DNA of 13,558 bases from the NCBI GenBank assembly GCA_964515805.1, contig CAZEUZ010000093.1:1-13558 (forward strand), in the 5' to 3' direction. The position numbers and the translations under genes were made by a program. Positions within the stretch are counted from its first letter, which is position 1; each line of letters begins with the position of its first letter. Below are positions 1 through 6,370 of the stretch, one piece after another. The DNA comes from CAZEUZ01 sp964515805. GTDB taxonomy: Bacteria > Pseudomonadota > Gammaproteobacteria > Pseudomonadales > Cellvibrionaceae. The notes under the pieces are model-generated. The model had not been told where the DNA came from, searched no databases, and was given only the letters and a program-made list of their open reading frames with translations.

Positions 1-158
1 ATCAACGACGCATCCATACCACCGTATTTGGCTCGCCACTTATAAAAGGTCGCATCGCTCATGCCGTGTTCACGGCAAAGCTCTGTGACTGGCGTGCCCG
101 CTTCATTCTGTTTCAAAATCGCCAGTATCTGGCTGTCTGTAAATCTTGACTTTTTCAT
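1..158 (-). CDS. IS3-family transposase OrfA, N-terminal part (cut by window edge)
   Basis: The minus-strand frame from the ATG at 158 starts MKKSRFTDSQILAILKQNE and continues through TELCREHGMSDATFYKWRAKYGG. This is the helix-turn-helix DNA-binding region of IS3-family OrfA (Tnp_8/HTH_Tnp_1 type), which recognises the terminal inverted repeats. In this family the full transposase is made by a frameshift into orfB, which carries the DDE catalytic domain and lies outside the window. A Shine-Dalgarno-like AGAGG lies 6-7 bases before the ATG. The visible part is intact; whether the element is functional cannot be judged. Confidence 0.88.
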   Translation of the reverse strand, partial: MKKSRFTDSQILAILKQNEAGTPVTELCREHGMSDATFYKWRAKYGGMDASL

Positions 159-230
159 AAAGAACCTCTGCATTTAGTCTACAAAAATTCTCTACTTAAA
201 ACTCCAACTATTTTTCGGGGGGATTACCCA
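1..230 (-). mobile_element. IS3-family insertion sequence, left end (partial)
   Basis: This is the left end of an IS3-family element reading into the window edge on the minus strand. It contains the first 52 codons of an orfA-type transposase gene. The probable outer boundary is at position 230: read on the minus strand the element begins TGGGTAATCCCCC, which fits the TG...CA termini and C-rich ends of several IS3 subgroups. The right end and orfB lie outside the window, so the target-site duplication cannot be checked. The boundary at 230 is inferred from the terminal dinucleotide and could be a few bases off; an alternative TG lies at 206. Confidence 0.72.
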
Positions 231-340
231 ATGAGTCAAGCTCATCTGATTAGCTATCATAGTAGGTACTTCGTACGGATTAAATCCATTTTCCTGATAT
301 TGGTGGTTATTCTCATATCTTTTCTTTCCTTGCACATAAC
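231..340 (-). other. Probable stub of a second integron cassette, cut by the IS
   Basis: If the attC at 335-405 is real, the minus-strand DNA below its cleavage point (TTATGTGC from 340 downward) is the start of the next cassette, and the IS interrupts it after about 110 bp. An AAGGA motif is followed 10 bases later by an ATG, but that frame closes after 19 codons. A second frame stays open across the stretch without a convincing start. I do not recognise a protein. The stretch is either a cassette gene start truncated by the IS or non-coding cassette DNA. Confidence 0.35.
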
Positions 341-405
341 GCCCAGCGAAGGGGAAAATTTGGAGCACAGCGGAAAATTTGTCCCGCTTGCGCTGATTGT
401 TATAA
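335..405 (-). repeat. Integron attC recombination site
   Basis: The minus strand reads an R'' box TTATAAC (405-399), an L'' segment, a central hairpin, an L' segment and an R' box GTTATGT (341-335). This is the layout of an attC site placed 3' of a cassette gene. The stretch folds on itself: ATAAC (336-340) pairs with GTTAT (399-403); CAGCG (344-348) with CGCTG (391-395); AAG (349-351) with CTT (387-389); GGGA (352-355) with TCCC (382-385); and AAATTT (356-361) with AAATTT (375-380). The unpaired bases G390, G386 and G381 all lie on one arm, as expected for the extrahelical bases that orient integrase binding. Cleavage would fall between G341 and the TT on its minus-strand 3' side. At 71 bp it is at the short end of known attC lengths. 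It overlaps the toxin stop codon. Confidence 0.8.
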
Positions 406-687
406 GTTTTTTTCAATTTCTTTGCCATGCCAGATCCTTAAAATAATTAATTCCTCTTTGGCAATCAGGTAACGAACGGTGTAGCTACCGATGAATAAAT
501 CACGAACTAACTCCGGTTGCGGCGCTCTTAAAACCCGTACACCCATTTTGGGAAAAACTTTGAGTTTATCAATACCCAAGAGTAATTCCTTGGCTACCCT
601 CTGCGACGCAACTGGATTTTTAATTTCTATAAACTCACGAAGCCGATCTAAATCATGAATAGCTTCTGGCGTATACCGTATTTTCAT
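400..687 (-). CDS. RelE/ParE-family toxin of a type II toxin-antitoxin pair
   Basis: A 95-aa protein beginning MKIRYTPEAIHDLDRLREFI, with the central KLKVFPKMGVRVL segment and the C-terminal LIILRIWHGKE motif typical of the RelE/ParE toxin fold. Members of this superfamily either cleave mRNA on the ribosome (RelE type) or poison DNA gyrase (ParE type); the sequence alone does not settle which, though the WHGKE ending is common in ParE-like members. Its ATG overlaps the antitoxin stop as ATGA, so the two are translationally coupled, with the antitoxin first. The TAA stop falls inside the R'' box of the attC site, a very compact arrangement that supports the pair being one integron cassette. 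Length is normal for the family, with no sign of damage. Confidence 0.88.
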   Translation of the reverse strand: MKIRYTPEAIHDLDRLREFIEIKNPVASQRVAKELLLGIDKLKVFPKMGVRVLRAPQPELVRDLFIGSYTVRYLIAKEELIILRIWHGKEIEKNL

Positions 688-950
688 ACGGATGGTGGGA
701 AAAGCTCTTTATCGGTACCCCAGCTTTGAAGCCACTCTGTAACACTGGATTCATTGATTAACTTGCCAGACTTGACAGAATTTAGTGCTGCCAGAGTATC
801 GTCCCAACGGCTATCTTCCATCATTTGCCTAGCAATAAAATCCTTAATTGCCTGGTTTATAATGTAATTTTTACTTCTATCCAGCCGTTGGGCAAGATTT
901 TCAAGGGGGGCTTCTATATCTTGTGAAAGTCTAAGGCTGGTAACGCTCAT
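684..950 (-). CDS. Ribbon-helix-helix (CopG-like) antitoxin
   Basis: An 88-aa protein starting MSVTSLRLSQDIEAPLENLA and continuing RSKNYIINQAIKDFIARQ. This is a ribbon-helix-helix DNA-binding domain (about residues 3-42) in which the strand TSLRLS should contact operator DNA. The C-terminal half, rich in Trp and acidic residues, should wrap and neutralise the downstream toxin. I chose the ATG at 950 over a possible start at 983 because GGAG lies 7 bases upstream of it, the RHH domain begins directly after it, and the 983 start would lie at the far end of the operator and promoter -10 region. Members of this family usually repress their own operon, which fits the inverted repeat just upstream. 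Confidence 0.88.
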   Translation of the reverse strand: MSVTSLRLSQDIEAPLENLAQRLDRSKNYIINQAIKDFIARQMMEDSRWDDTLAALNSVKSGKLINESSVTEWLQSWGTDKELFPPSV

Positions 951-960
951 AGCTTGGCTC

Positions 961-1011
961 CAATGTACTATAATGTAGTACATTGTAGTGCGCTAGCGTA
1001 GCGCTCGTCAA
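961..1011 (-). promoter_or_regulatory. Toxin-antitoxin promoter with inverted-repeat operator
   Basis: On the minus strand a -35 box TTGACG (1011-1006) and a -10 box TACAAT (987-982) are separated by 18 bp. A perfect inverted repeat, CAATGTACTA (961-970) and TAGTACATTG (976-985) with a 5-bp spacer, covers the -10 box and the transcription start region. This is where an autorepressing RHH antitoxin would be expected to bind. A second palindrome, GCGCTA/TAGCGC with a 3-bp centre (990-1004), fills the space between the two promoter boxes and may be a second operator. Motifs are read directly; binding is inferred. Confidence 0.68.
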
Positions 1012-1014
1012 ACA

Positions 1015-1022
1015 CTTATAAC
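1015..1022 (-). other. Possible upstream cassette junction (GTTATAAG core)
   Basis: The minus strand carries GTTATAAG here, matching the R' type core (G followed by TTRRRY-like bases) at which cassettes join. With the attC at 335-405 it would bound a cassette of about 680 bp holding only the toxin-antitoxin promoter, antitoxin and toxin. The promoter -35 box begins only 4 bases inside this junction. No convincing second attC fold was found on its far side, so it could be an attI-like, secondary or decayed site, or chance. Confidence 0.35.
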
Positions 1023-1130
1023 AGCTGATTCAACGAACTCGGTTCGTATATGTCTTAATTCGTATGTTTTTCTCTATAGAACTAGTTCGATTTGAAAAGT
1101 AAGAAAAAAATCAGTAATGACAAGCATCCT

Positions 1131-1166
1131 GGAAATAAAAAATAGAATAACACTCCGGTACGAGTG
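1131..1166 (-). terminator. Probable rho-independent terminator after rsxE
   Basis: On the minus strand, 8 bases past the rsxE stop, CACTC (1166-1162) pairs with GAGTG (1155-1151) around a 6-base loop and is followed by the T-rich tract TTATTCTATTTTTTATTT. The 5-bp stem is short, so strength is uncertain, but position and T tract fit the end of the long minus-strand operon. The rest of the gap up to 1014 shows only a small CGAAC/GTTCG hairpin (1034-1046) and no gene. Confidence 0.55.
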
Positions 1167-1174
1167 ACAGCCTG

Positions 1175-1885
1175 CTAGTTAATGACTCCCGTAGTGCGCA
1201 CTCGCTTGGCACCCTTGACAACGACAGTTTTTCGAGCGGCCAAGTGGTTTTCAATTCTTTGATCGATTAAATTTTTGAGCGCGATTAAAAATCCCGCCAC
1301 CAGAAAAGCCCCGGGAGGCAATACTGCGACTAAAAAATTTATATAGTGATCCCCCATAACGTCGATGCGTAAGTTTCTTGCTGATTCACCCAATAGTAAA
1401 TTCATATTCGCTAGCAGGGTCCCTTCACCAAGAATTTCTCTTATGGCACCTATCGTGACCAGTACAATAAGAAAACCTAGCCCCATCATGAAGCCATCAA
1501 GCGCAGATAGAGTAATCGAATTTTTGCTGGCAAAAGCATCAGCACGACCGAGAATAGCGCAGTTGGTAACGATTAAAGGTATAAAAATACCAAGTATTTG
1601 ATAGAGTTCAAAGGTATACGCTTGCATTAGCAGTTCAGTACACGTAGTAAATGAGGCGATAATCATGACAAAAGCGGGTAATCTTACCGCGTCGCTAACT
1701 AAATTACGGATGAGAGATACGGCGATATTTGATCCGACCAGTACAATTAGCGTGGCCAAACCCAAACCGAGTGCGTTGACAACAGTTCCACTAACAGCCA
1801 GTAAAGGACATAATCCCAACAGTTGCACTAATGCAGGATTGTTACTCCATAAACCGTTTTTAGTGATTTCACTGTATGTAACCAT
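1175..1885 (-). CDS. rsxE: Electron transport complex subunit RsxE/RnfE
   Basis: A 236-aa integral membrane protein of the NqrD/RnfE family. It begins MVTYSEITKNGLWSNNPALV and carries the hallmark LLGLCPLLAV (Cys26) and IPLIVTNCAILG (Cys109). These two cysteines are known in this family to share an iron-sulfur centre with the equivalent pair in RsxA, passing electrons through the membrane. About six hydrophobic helices are visible. The C-terminus is basic and extends slightly past the usual end (RIENHLAARKTVVVKGAKRVR). The start is supported by AAAGGA 7 bases upstream, which sits next to the rsxG stop 4 bases away. It is the last gene of the operon; the nth gene that often follows is absent. 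Confidence 0.96.
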   Translation of the reverse strand: MVTYSEITKNGLWSNNPALVQLLGLCPLLAVSGTVVNALGLGLATLIVLVGSNIAVSLIRNLVSDAVRLPAFVMIIASFTTCTELLMQAYTFELYQILGIFIPLIVTNCAILGRADAFASKNSITLSALDGFMMGLGFLIVLVTIGAIREILGEGTLLANMNLLLGESARNLRIDVMGDHYINFLVAVLPPGAFLVAGFLIALKNLIDQRIENHLAARKTVVVKGAKRVRTTGVIN

Positions 1886-1889
1886 GATA

Positions 1890-2555
1890 TTATCCTTTAT
1901 ACGTATCTAAGTTATCTACGCTCTTTTCTCCGAATAATAACAGTCGATGATTCTGTACAAATTTCAGAGCCTGATAAACTTGTTTAACGACTGCCCTCGG
2001 AGTGATGGTAGCGCCCGTGAATTGATCAAATTCACCGCCGTCTTTGTTCACTTTCCATTTAGCAGGGGAGGGGTTCGATAGTGATTTACCATTAAAAGAT
2101 AGTATCCAATCACTTCGTTTTAAATCTACTTTATCGCCGAGCCCTGGTGTTTCTTTGTGGGATAACACCCTGACACCGGTTATACTGCCGTCACGTTTGA
2201 TGCCGACAAGCATTTTGATATCACCACTATACCCATCAGGTGCAGTGGTTGGCACTATGATAGCTATAATACGTCCATTTTTCTTGGCAACAGAAACGGT
2301 ATGCTGGTGATTATCTTCATTGCTTAGACCTAACATTTTCAAAGCGTCTTCAGGTATTTCCAAGGTGTCTGCAACGAGATCGTTATCAATGCGATCAGTG
2401 GGAACAATTTCGTGCAATGCCGCTTGTCTTGCCTTCCGTTCAGCTGCTGTTATGGTGTCTTTAGTGTTGGTATAAGTTACCGCTAGAATTCCTGCAGTAG
2501 CTATGGCAAATAGAAACAACAAGGTACCATTTTTACTGATAGACGCTGTTAGCAT
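1890..2555 (-). CDS. rsxG: Electron transport complex subunit RsxG/RnfG (covalent FMN)
   Basis: A 221-aa protein of the RnfG/NqrC family. One N-terminal membrane helix (about residues 10-28, LLFLFAIATAGILAV) anchors a periplasmic FMN-binding domain. The motif FTGATITPRAVV near residues 179-190 matches the S/TGAT site at which FMN is attached to threonine (T183 here) by ApbE. The conserved HKETPGLGDKV lies at about 133-143. The covalent FMN carries electrons on the periplasmic side. The gene lies 6 bases after rsxD and 4 before rsxE. No strong ribosome site is visible, so coupled translation is likely. Length is normal for the family. Confidence 0.95.
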   Translation of the reverse strand: MLTASISKNGTLLFLFAIATAGILAVTYTNTKDTITAAERKARQAALHEIVPTDRIDNDLVADTLEIPEDALKMLGLSNEDNHQHTVSVAKKNGRIIAIIVPTTAPDGYSGDIKMLVGIKRDGSITGVRVLSHKETPGLGDKVDLKRSDWILSFNGKSLSNPSPAKWKVNKDGGEFDQFTGATITPRAVVKQVYQALKFVQNHRLLLFGEKSVDNLDTYKG

Positions 2556-2561
2556 GATGAT

Positions 2562-3620
2562 CTAGTTACTCTGTTTGCGCTTGATAGGTTCAGATATGGA
2601 GTAGCCATAAGTGCGTGGTGTCGTGTAATAGTCGATAAAAGGCGCGGCAAAATTCATCAGCAGCACGGCAAATGCAACGGCATCCGGATAATTGCCCCAA
2701 ACGCGAATAATATAGACAATGGCGCCTACACTGGCTCCAAAAATCAGCTTGCCTCGGTCACTGGTTGTGCCCGATACTGGATCGGTGATGATAAAGAACG
2801 CACCTAGCATTGTTCCACCGGACAACATATGTAGCAGTGGTGAGCCGCCACTTTCAGAGCTTCCCCCGTCATAAAATAAGCATGACAGGAGTAAGAGAGT
2901 TAACAGCATCGAGACCGGGCCGTGCCAAGTAATTATGCGCTTATAAATGAGTAAAAGACCCCCGCATAAAAAAGCGAGATTGACCCATTCCCATCCTACA
3001 CCAGCCAAATATGCTTCAGAAAACAGTAATTGTCCGGCGTAAATTTGTTCTACCAATAAACCTTCCCTGTATTTAAACAGATCTAACGGAGTGGCGCCCG
3101 TATAGCTGTCGATGCTACTGCCTAAGAACACGACTCCCAAGCTTTGTGCAACAGTCAGCGGCTCGCTATTTGTCAATAGCGACTGCGGCAGTGGCCATTG
3201 GGTCATTTGTTGGGGAAATGAAATCAGTAATAGTACATAGCCCACCATAGCCGGATTAAATGGGTTAAAACCAAGTCCTCCGTAGAGATGTTTGGCGATG
3301 ATAATCGCAAAACTGGTCCCTAGTACAATAAGCCACCAAGGGGCATAGGGAGGCAAGGAAAGGCCCAGCAAAACCGCAGTGACGATGGCGCTGTAGTCAT
3401 TTAGGTAAACCCTGATGGGGTATTGTCGAATCTTCAATATGAGCGCTTCACAGCTGATAGCGGTGAAGCTGGCCAATAGCAAATTGATCAGCGTCCCCCA
3501 GCCAAAAATAACGGTCAGTGTGACAATGCCCGGTGCAGTGCCTATCAGCACCCAAGTCATCACATCATGGGTATTAATAGCTCGGTGTGTGTGAGGCGAA
3601 GTAACGCGTAATAAAGCCAT
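2562..3620 (-). CDS. rsxD: Electron transport complex subunit RsxD/RnfD (covalent FMN)
   Basis: A 352-aa polytopic membrane protein of the RnfD/NqrB family, beginning MALLRVTSPHTHRAINTHDVM. The motif YTGATPLDLFK (residues 173-183) is the site of phosphoester-linked FMN on Thr177. The conserved GGLGFNPFNPAM segment (about 114-124) and the GGTMLGAFFIITDPVSGTTS stretch near the C-terminus are family signatures. The protein forms the core of the membrane ion pathway. It is separated by 20 bases from the unusual 93-aa gene upstream, whereas in most Rsx operons rsxC is directly upstream. No truncation or missing key residue is seen. Confidence 0.96.
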   Translation of the reverse strand: MALLRVTSPHTHRAINTHDVMTWVLIGTAPGIVTLTVIFGWGTLINLLLASFTAISCEALILKIRQYPIRVYLNDYSAIVTAVLLGLSLPPYAPWWLIVLGTSFAIIIAKHLYGGLGFNPFNPAMVGYVLLLISFPQQMTQWPLPQSLLTNSEPLTVAQSLGVVFLGSSIDSYTGATPLDLFKYREGLLVEQIYAGQLLFSEAYLAGVGWEWVNLAFLCGGLLLIYKRIITWHGPVSMLLTLLLLSCLFYDGGSSESGGSPLLHMLSGGTMLGAFFIITDPVSGTTSDRGKLIFGASVGAIVYIIRVWGNYPDAVAFAVLLMNFAAPFIDYYTTPRTYGYSISEPIKRKQSN

Positions 3621-3640
3621 AGTCAGTGATCGTTAATAAC

Positions 3641-3922
3641 TTACTCGTTGTCACCGGTTTTTTCATCAACTGATATATTGGCTCTCAATTTTTTCAAAAG
3701 TTTTCGATTGGTGTCAATTTCGTGCTTTAATCTGTCGACATTTTCCTGAAGAAGATCAATCTGATCACTGTTTCCGATCTTGGCTTCATTCAGTTCTTTA
3801 TAGATGATTGTCAATCTTTTGGACAATGATTGAATATTTGCGGCTATCTTTTTATCTTCCGACATAGCTAGCTTAGTTTTTGCCCTAGCAATGGCCGCTG
3901 TAACAATATCGTCTTGTTTCAT
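3641..3922 (-). CDS. 93-aa coiled-coil protein resembling the RsxC C-terminal tail
   Basis: A small soluble protein with no membrane segment or cysteine, lying between rsxC (43 bases) and rsxD (20 bases) in the same direction. Residues 4-18 (DDIVTAAIARAKTKL) match the motif DDPVTAAVSRAREQS at 521-535 of RsxC, and both are followed by about 60 residues of charged heptad-like coiled coil. It therefore looks like a separated copy of the RsxC tail module. In several gammaproteobacteria the RsxC tail carries repeated AAI-ARAK units of poorly known role. The frame differs from that of rsxC and the spacer has stops in it, so this is not a simple sequencing frameshift. The ATG at 3922 has no strong ribosome site. 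A role in assembling or tethering the Rsx complex is inference; it could also be a decaying tail fragment. Confidence 0.75.
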   Translation of the reverse strand: MKQDDIVTAAIARAKTKLAMSEDKKIAANIQSLSKRLTIIYKELNEAKIGNSDQIDLLQENVDRLKHEIDTNRKLLKKLRANISVDEKTGDNE

Positions 3923-3941
3923 TAGCTTGTCAGAATATTAG

Positions 3942-3969
3942 TCAACTGTGATTTCAACTATGATTTCAA
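3942..3969 (-). repeat. 12-bp tandem repeat across the rsxC stop codon
   Basis: On the minus strand the unit TTGAAATCAYAG occurs twice in full (3969-3958 and 3957-3946), differing at one base, and begins a third time as TTGA (3945-3942). The rsxC TGA stop lies inside the first copy. The repeat occupies much of the 43-bp spacer before the 93-aa gene. It may be a trace of the rearrangement that separated the RsxC tail modules. Confidence 0.7.
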
Positions 3970-5762
3970 TCGCCAGTATATTCCGATAATTGATTTAGTG
4001 CATTATCTAAGCGATTTTCCGCTTGGCGTAATTGTGACATGAGTTTATCCCGCTGGTCATCAGCGGCCGTATTTAGCTTGGCCTTGAGTTCCTCTACGCT
4101 GTTCTGTGATCGCGCCACTGCTCGTTGTGAACGTTTGAGTTTGTCTTTTACGATGTGACTTTGCTCGCGAGCTCGACTAACGGCTGCTGTAACTGGGTCG
4201 TCCTTAATGGTAATATTTTTACTTCCAGCTTCGTCAGCTGATTGTGAAGGTATTTGTTGCGTTTTTTTTACCGCTTCTGCAGCTTTTTTACGCGCAGCTC
4301 GCTTTGCTGCTTTTTCCTCTTCTGCTTGGATCAGACGATGTTTGCGAAATTCAAAGCGTTGTCTGGATAGATCCGCTTTCACCTTTTCCTGTTGACGGCT
4401 GCGGATAATACCCTTGGCGGCCCTGTAATACTGAACCAAAGGAATATTGGACGGGCACACATAGGCGCAGGCGCCGCATTCTATGCAATCGAATAGGTGA
4501 TAGTTTTCCGCTCGTTCATAATCTTCATTGCGGGCATACCAATAAAGCTGTTGTGGGAGTAGACCGGCAGGACAAGCTTGCGCACAAAAACTGCATCGAA
4601 TACAAGGTTGTTCTACTGCTGACTCAGGGAATTCTTCTTTGTCGGGTGCAATGATACAGTTAGTGGTTTTGACGACGGGTACAGCATCAGAAGCTAGAGC
4701 AAAGCCCATCATCGGACCACCCATGATGAGACGCCGATTATTGTTGTTATCCAATCCATGGTGTTGTAATAAGTGGCGTATTGGCGTGCCCAGAGGCACT
4801 TCGACATTCCGTTGTATTTTCAATGCTTTTCCTACAACCGTGGTGATGCGAGAGACTAATGGTTCACCAAACTTGACTGCTCGATAAGCAGCAACGGCCG
4901 TTCCTACATTTTGTACTACAACGCCAATGCTGGCTGGAATATCCCCGCTGGGAACTTCCTTCCCAGTCAGTATTTGTATCAGTTGCTTTTCCCCGCCGGA
5001 TGGATATTTGGTGGGAAAGCTGACTACTTGTATAGATGATAAATCGACAGTATTTTTACGGGCTGCCACTGCTTTTTTAATTGCTGTAATAGCTTCCGGT
5101 TTATTATCCTCAATACCAATAATAATATTTTCAGGCTTGTCTAAAATGGTTGCTAGCAGTTCTGTTCCTGCAATGACTTGATCGGCATATGTCTGCATCA
5201 GCATATCATCGGCGGTGATATAAGGCTCACACTCGGTTCCGTTTACTATCAACGTATGGATAGAGAAACTCGACTTTGGATTGAGTTTAACCGCTGTAGG
5301 GAAACCGGCGCCGCCCAAACCAACGATGCCAGCTTCACGTACTTTTGCGACTAGAGCAGAATGTGATAATTCCCGGTAGTGCTCACATGTTTCCAGTTTG
5401 GTCCATTGATGTTTGCCGTCACTTGCCAGTACAATACATTTTCCCTGTAGACCAGAGGGATGCGGCAGTGGCCGATCTTCTATAGCGGCTATGGTTCCAG
5501 ATGTCGATGCGTGAATAGGGGCGCTGAAAATGTCGGTGGCCTCTGCAATTTTTTCACCGGCAAGCACTTTGTCGCCCACCTTTGCAATAGGTTCGGCCGG
5601 TTCACCCATATGTTGATTTAACGGATATATCAATTCATCTGCCAGTGGAATTCTGCCGAGTGGTAGCTGCAATGACTGCAGTTTATTTTCCGGGGGATGA
5701 ATGCCGCCTGGAATATCCCAAATCTTCCTATGTTGACCATGTTTCTTGTTGATGGGTGTCAT
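3966..5762 (-). CDS. rsxC: Electron transport complex subunit RsxC/RnfC (NADH-binding, 2x[4Fe-4S])
   Basis: A 598-aa peripheral subunit. Residues 146-160 (IVGLGGAGFPTAVKL) and 253-262 (YPSGGEKQLI) belong to the FMN/NADH-binding fold shared with complex I NuoF. Two ferredoxin-type clusters follow: C387, C390, C393, C397 and C426, C429, C432, C436. RnfC is known as the electron entry (or exit) subunit for NAD(H). From about residue 450 the tail is charged: an Ala/Lys-rich part (AEEEKAAKRAARKKAAEA) and then one DDPVTAAVSRAREQ unit with a coiled coil to the end. The tail is shorter than the multi-repeat tail of E. coli RsxC, and a second unit is encoded separately just downstream. The start codon overlaps the rsxB stop (ATGA). 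Confidence 0.97.
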   Translation of the reverse strand: MTPINKKHGQHRKIWDIPGGIHPPENKLQSLQLPLGRIPLADELIYPLNQHMGEPAEPIAKVGDKVLAGEKIAEATDIFSAPIHASTSGTIAAIEDRPLPHPSGLQGKCIVLASDGKHQWTKLETCEHYRELSHSALVAKVREAGIVGLGGAGFPTAVKLNPKSSFSIHTLIVNGTECEPYITADDMLMQTYADQVIAGTELLATILDKPENIIIGIEDNKPEAITAIKKAVAARKNTVDLSSIQVVSFPTKYPSGGEKQLIQILTGKEVPSGDIPASIGVVVQNVGTAVAAYRAVKFGEPLVSRITTVVGKALKIQRNVEVPLGTPIRHLLQHHGLDNNNNRRLIMGGPMMGFALASDAVPVVKTTNCIIAPDKEEFPESAVEQPCIRCSFCAQACPAGLLPQQLYWYARNEDYERAENYHLFDCIECGACAYVCPSNIPLVQYYRAAKGIIRSRQQEKVKADLSRQRFEFRKHRLIQAEEEKAAKRAARKKAAEAVKKTQQIPSQSADEAGSKNITIKDDPVTAAVSRAREQSHIVKDKLKRSQRAVARSQNSVEELKAKLNTAADDQRDKLMSQLRQAENRLDNALNQLSEYTGD

Positions 5763-6358
5763 GCCGCTCTTTCTCTGTCTGTCGCGATGATGGTAGCCAT
5801 TTTAGGTCGTTCCCACCTCCACTCCTGCAGAGTTTGCGTCACTGGAACCATGTCAATGCAGTCTACTGGGCAGGGTTCTACACAAAGATCACAACCAGTA
5901 CACTCGTCAGTAATAACTGTGTGCATCTGTTTGGCGGCACCGAGAATAGCATCGACTGGGCATGCCTGGATGCACTTAGTACAACCGATGCATTCATCCT
6001 CACGAATATAGGCAACTTTCTTGATTTCGGATGTTTCACCATGTTCTTCATCCAGCGAAGGTGCTTCGACATCGAGTAAAGCGGCAATGGCGTTAATAGT
6101 ACTTTGACCACCTGGTGGACATTTATTGATGGCCTCCCCGTTAGCTATACCTTCTGCATATGGACGACATCCCGGATGCCCGCATTGTCCACACTGCGTC
6201 TGTGGTAGTAGGGCATCTATTTGCTCGACGATAGGATCACTTTTGACTTTGAATTTAATGGCGGCGAATCCCAGAATTGCCCCAAATACTAGTGCTAATA
6301 TTCCGAGAGCCAATAATGCAGTGGTGATAGGGAATTGTGTGAAAATGTCATTGACCAT
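5759..6358 (-). CDS. rsxB: Electron transport complex subunit RsxB/RnfB (ferredoxin-like)
   Basis: A 199-aa subunit. An N-terminal membrane helix (about residues 11-35) is followed by a C-x2-C-x4-C-x15-C cluster (C56, C59, C64, C80) and two ferredoxin [4Fe-4S] motifs (C123/126/129/133 and C153/156/159/163), all intact. It moves electrons between soluble carriers and the membrane part of the complex. Length matches the gammaproteobacterial form. It lies 12 bases after rsxA and overlaps rsxC by 4 bases. No clear Shine-Dalgarno precedes the ATG, so it probably depends on coupling with rsxA. Confidence 0.97.
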   Translation of the reverse strand: MVNDIFTQFPITTALLALGILALVFGAILGFAAIKFKVKSDPIVEQIDALLPQTQCGQCGHPGCRPYAEGIANGEAINKCPPGGQSTINAIAALLDVEAPSLDEEHGETSEIKKVAYIREDECIGCTKCIQACPVDAILGAAKQMHTVITDECTGCDLCVEPCPVDCIDMVPVTQTLQEWRWERPKMATIIATDRERAA

Positions 6359-6370
6359 AGATGCATTATA

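Noticed and set aside
192..428. 78-aa minus-strand open frame overlapping the toxin end, the attC and the IS end
   Set aside because: It begins inside the toxin gene, crosses the folded attC and finishes inside the IS terminus; composition is not protein-like and no family is recognised.
231..446. 71-aa plus-strand frame with a hydrophobic stretch starting at the IS edge
   Set aside because: It runs antisense through the attC and the toxin end, has no good ribosome site, and the hydrophobic run comes from A/T-rich DNA.
1015..1184. A second attC between the toxin-antitoxin promoter and rsxE
   Set aside because: Although GTTATAAG is present, no paired R''/L'' partner and no extended fold were found at a suitable distance.
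3641..3965. The 93-aa gene as an artefact of a frameshift in rsxC
   Set aside because: The spacer contains stops in the rsxC frame, the rsxC tail already ends with a complete coiled-coil unit, and the small protein starts a fresh copy of the motif.
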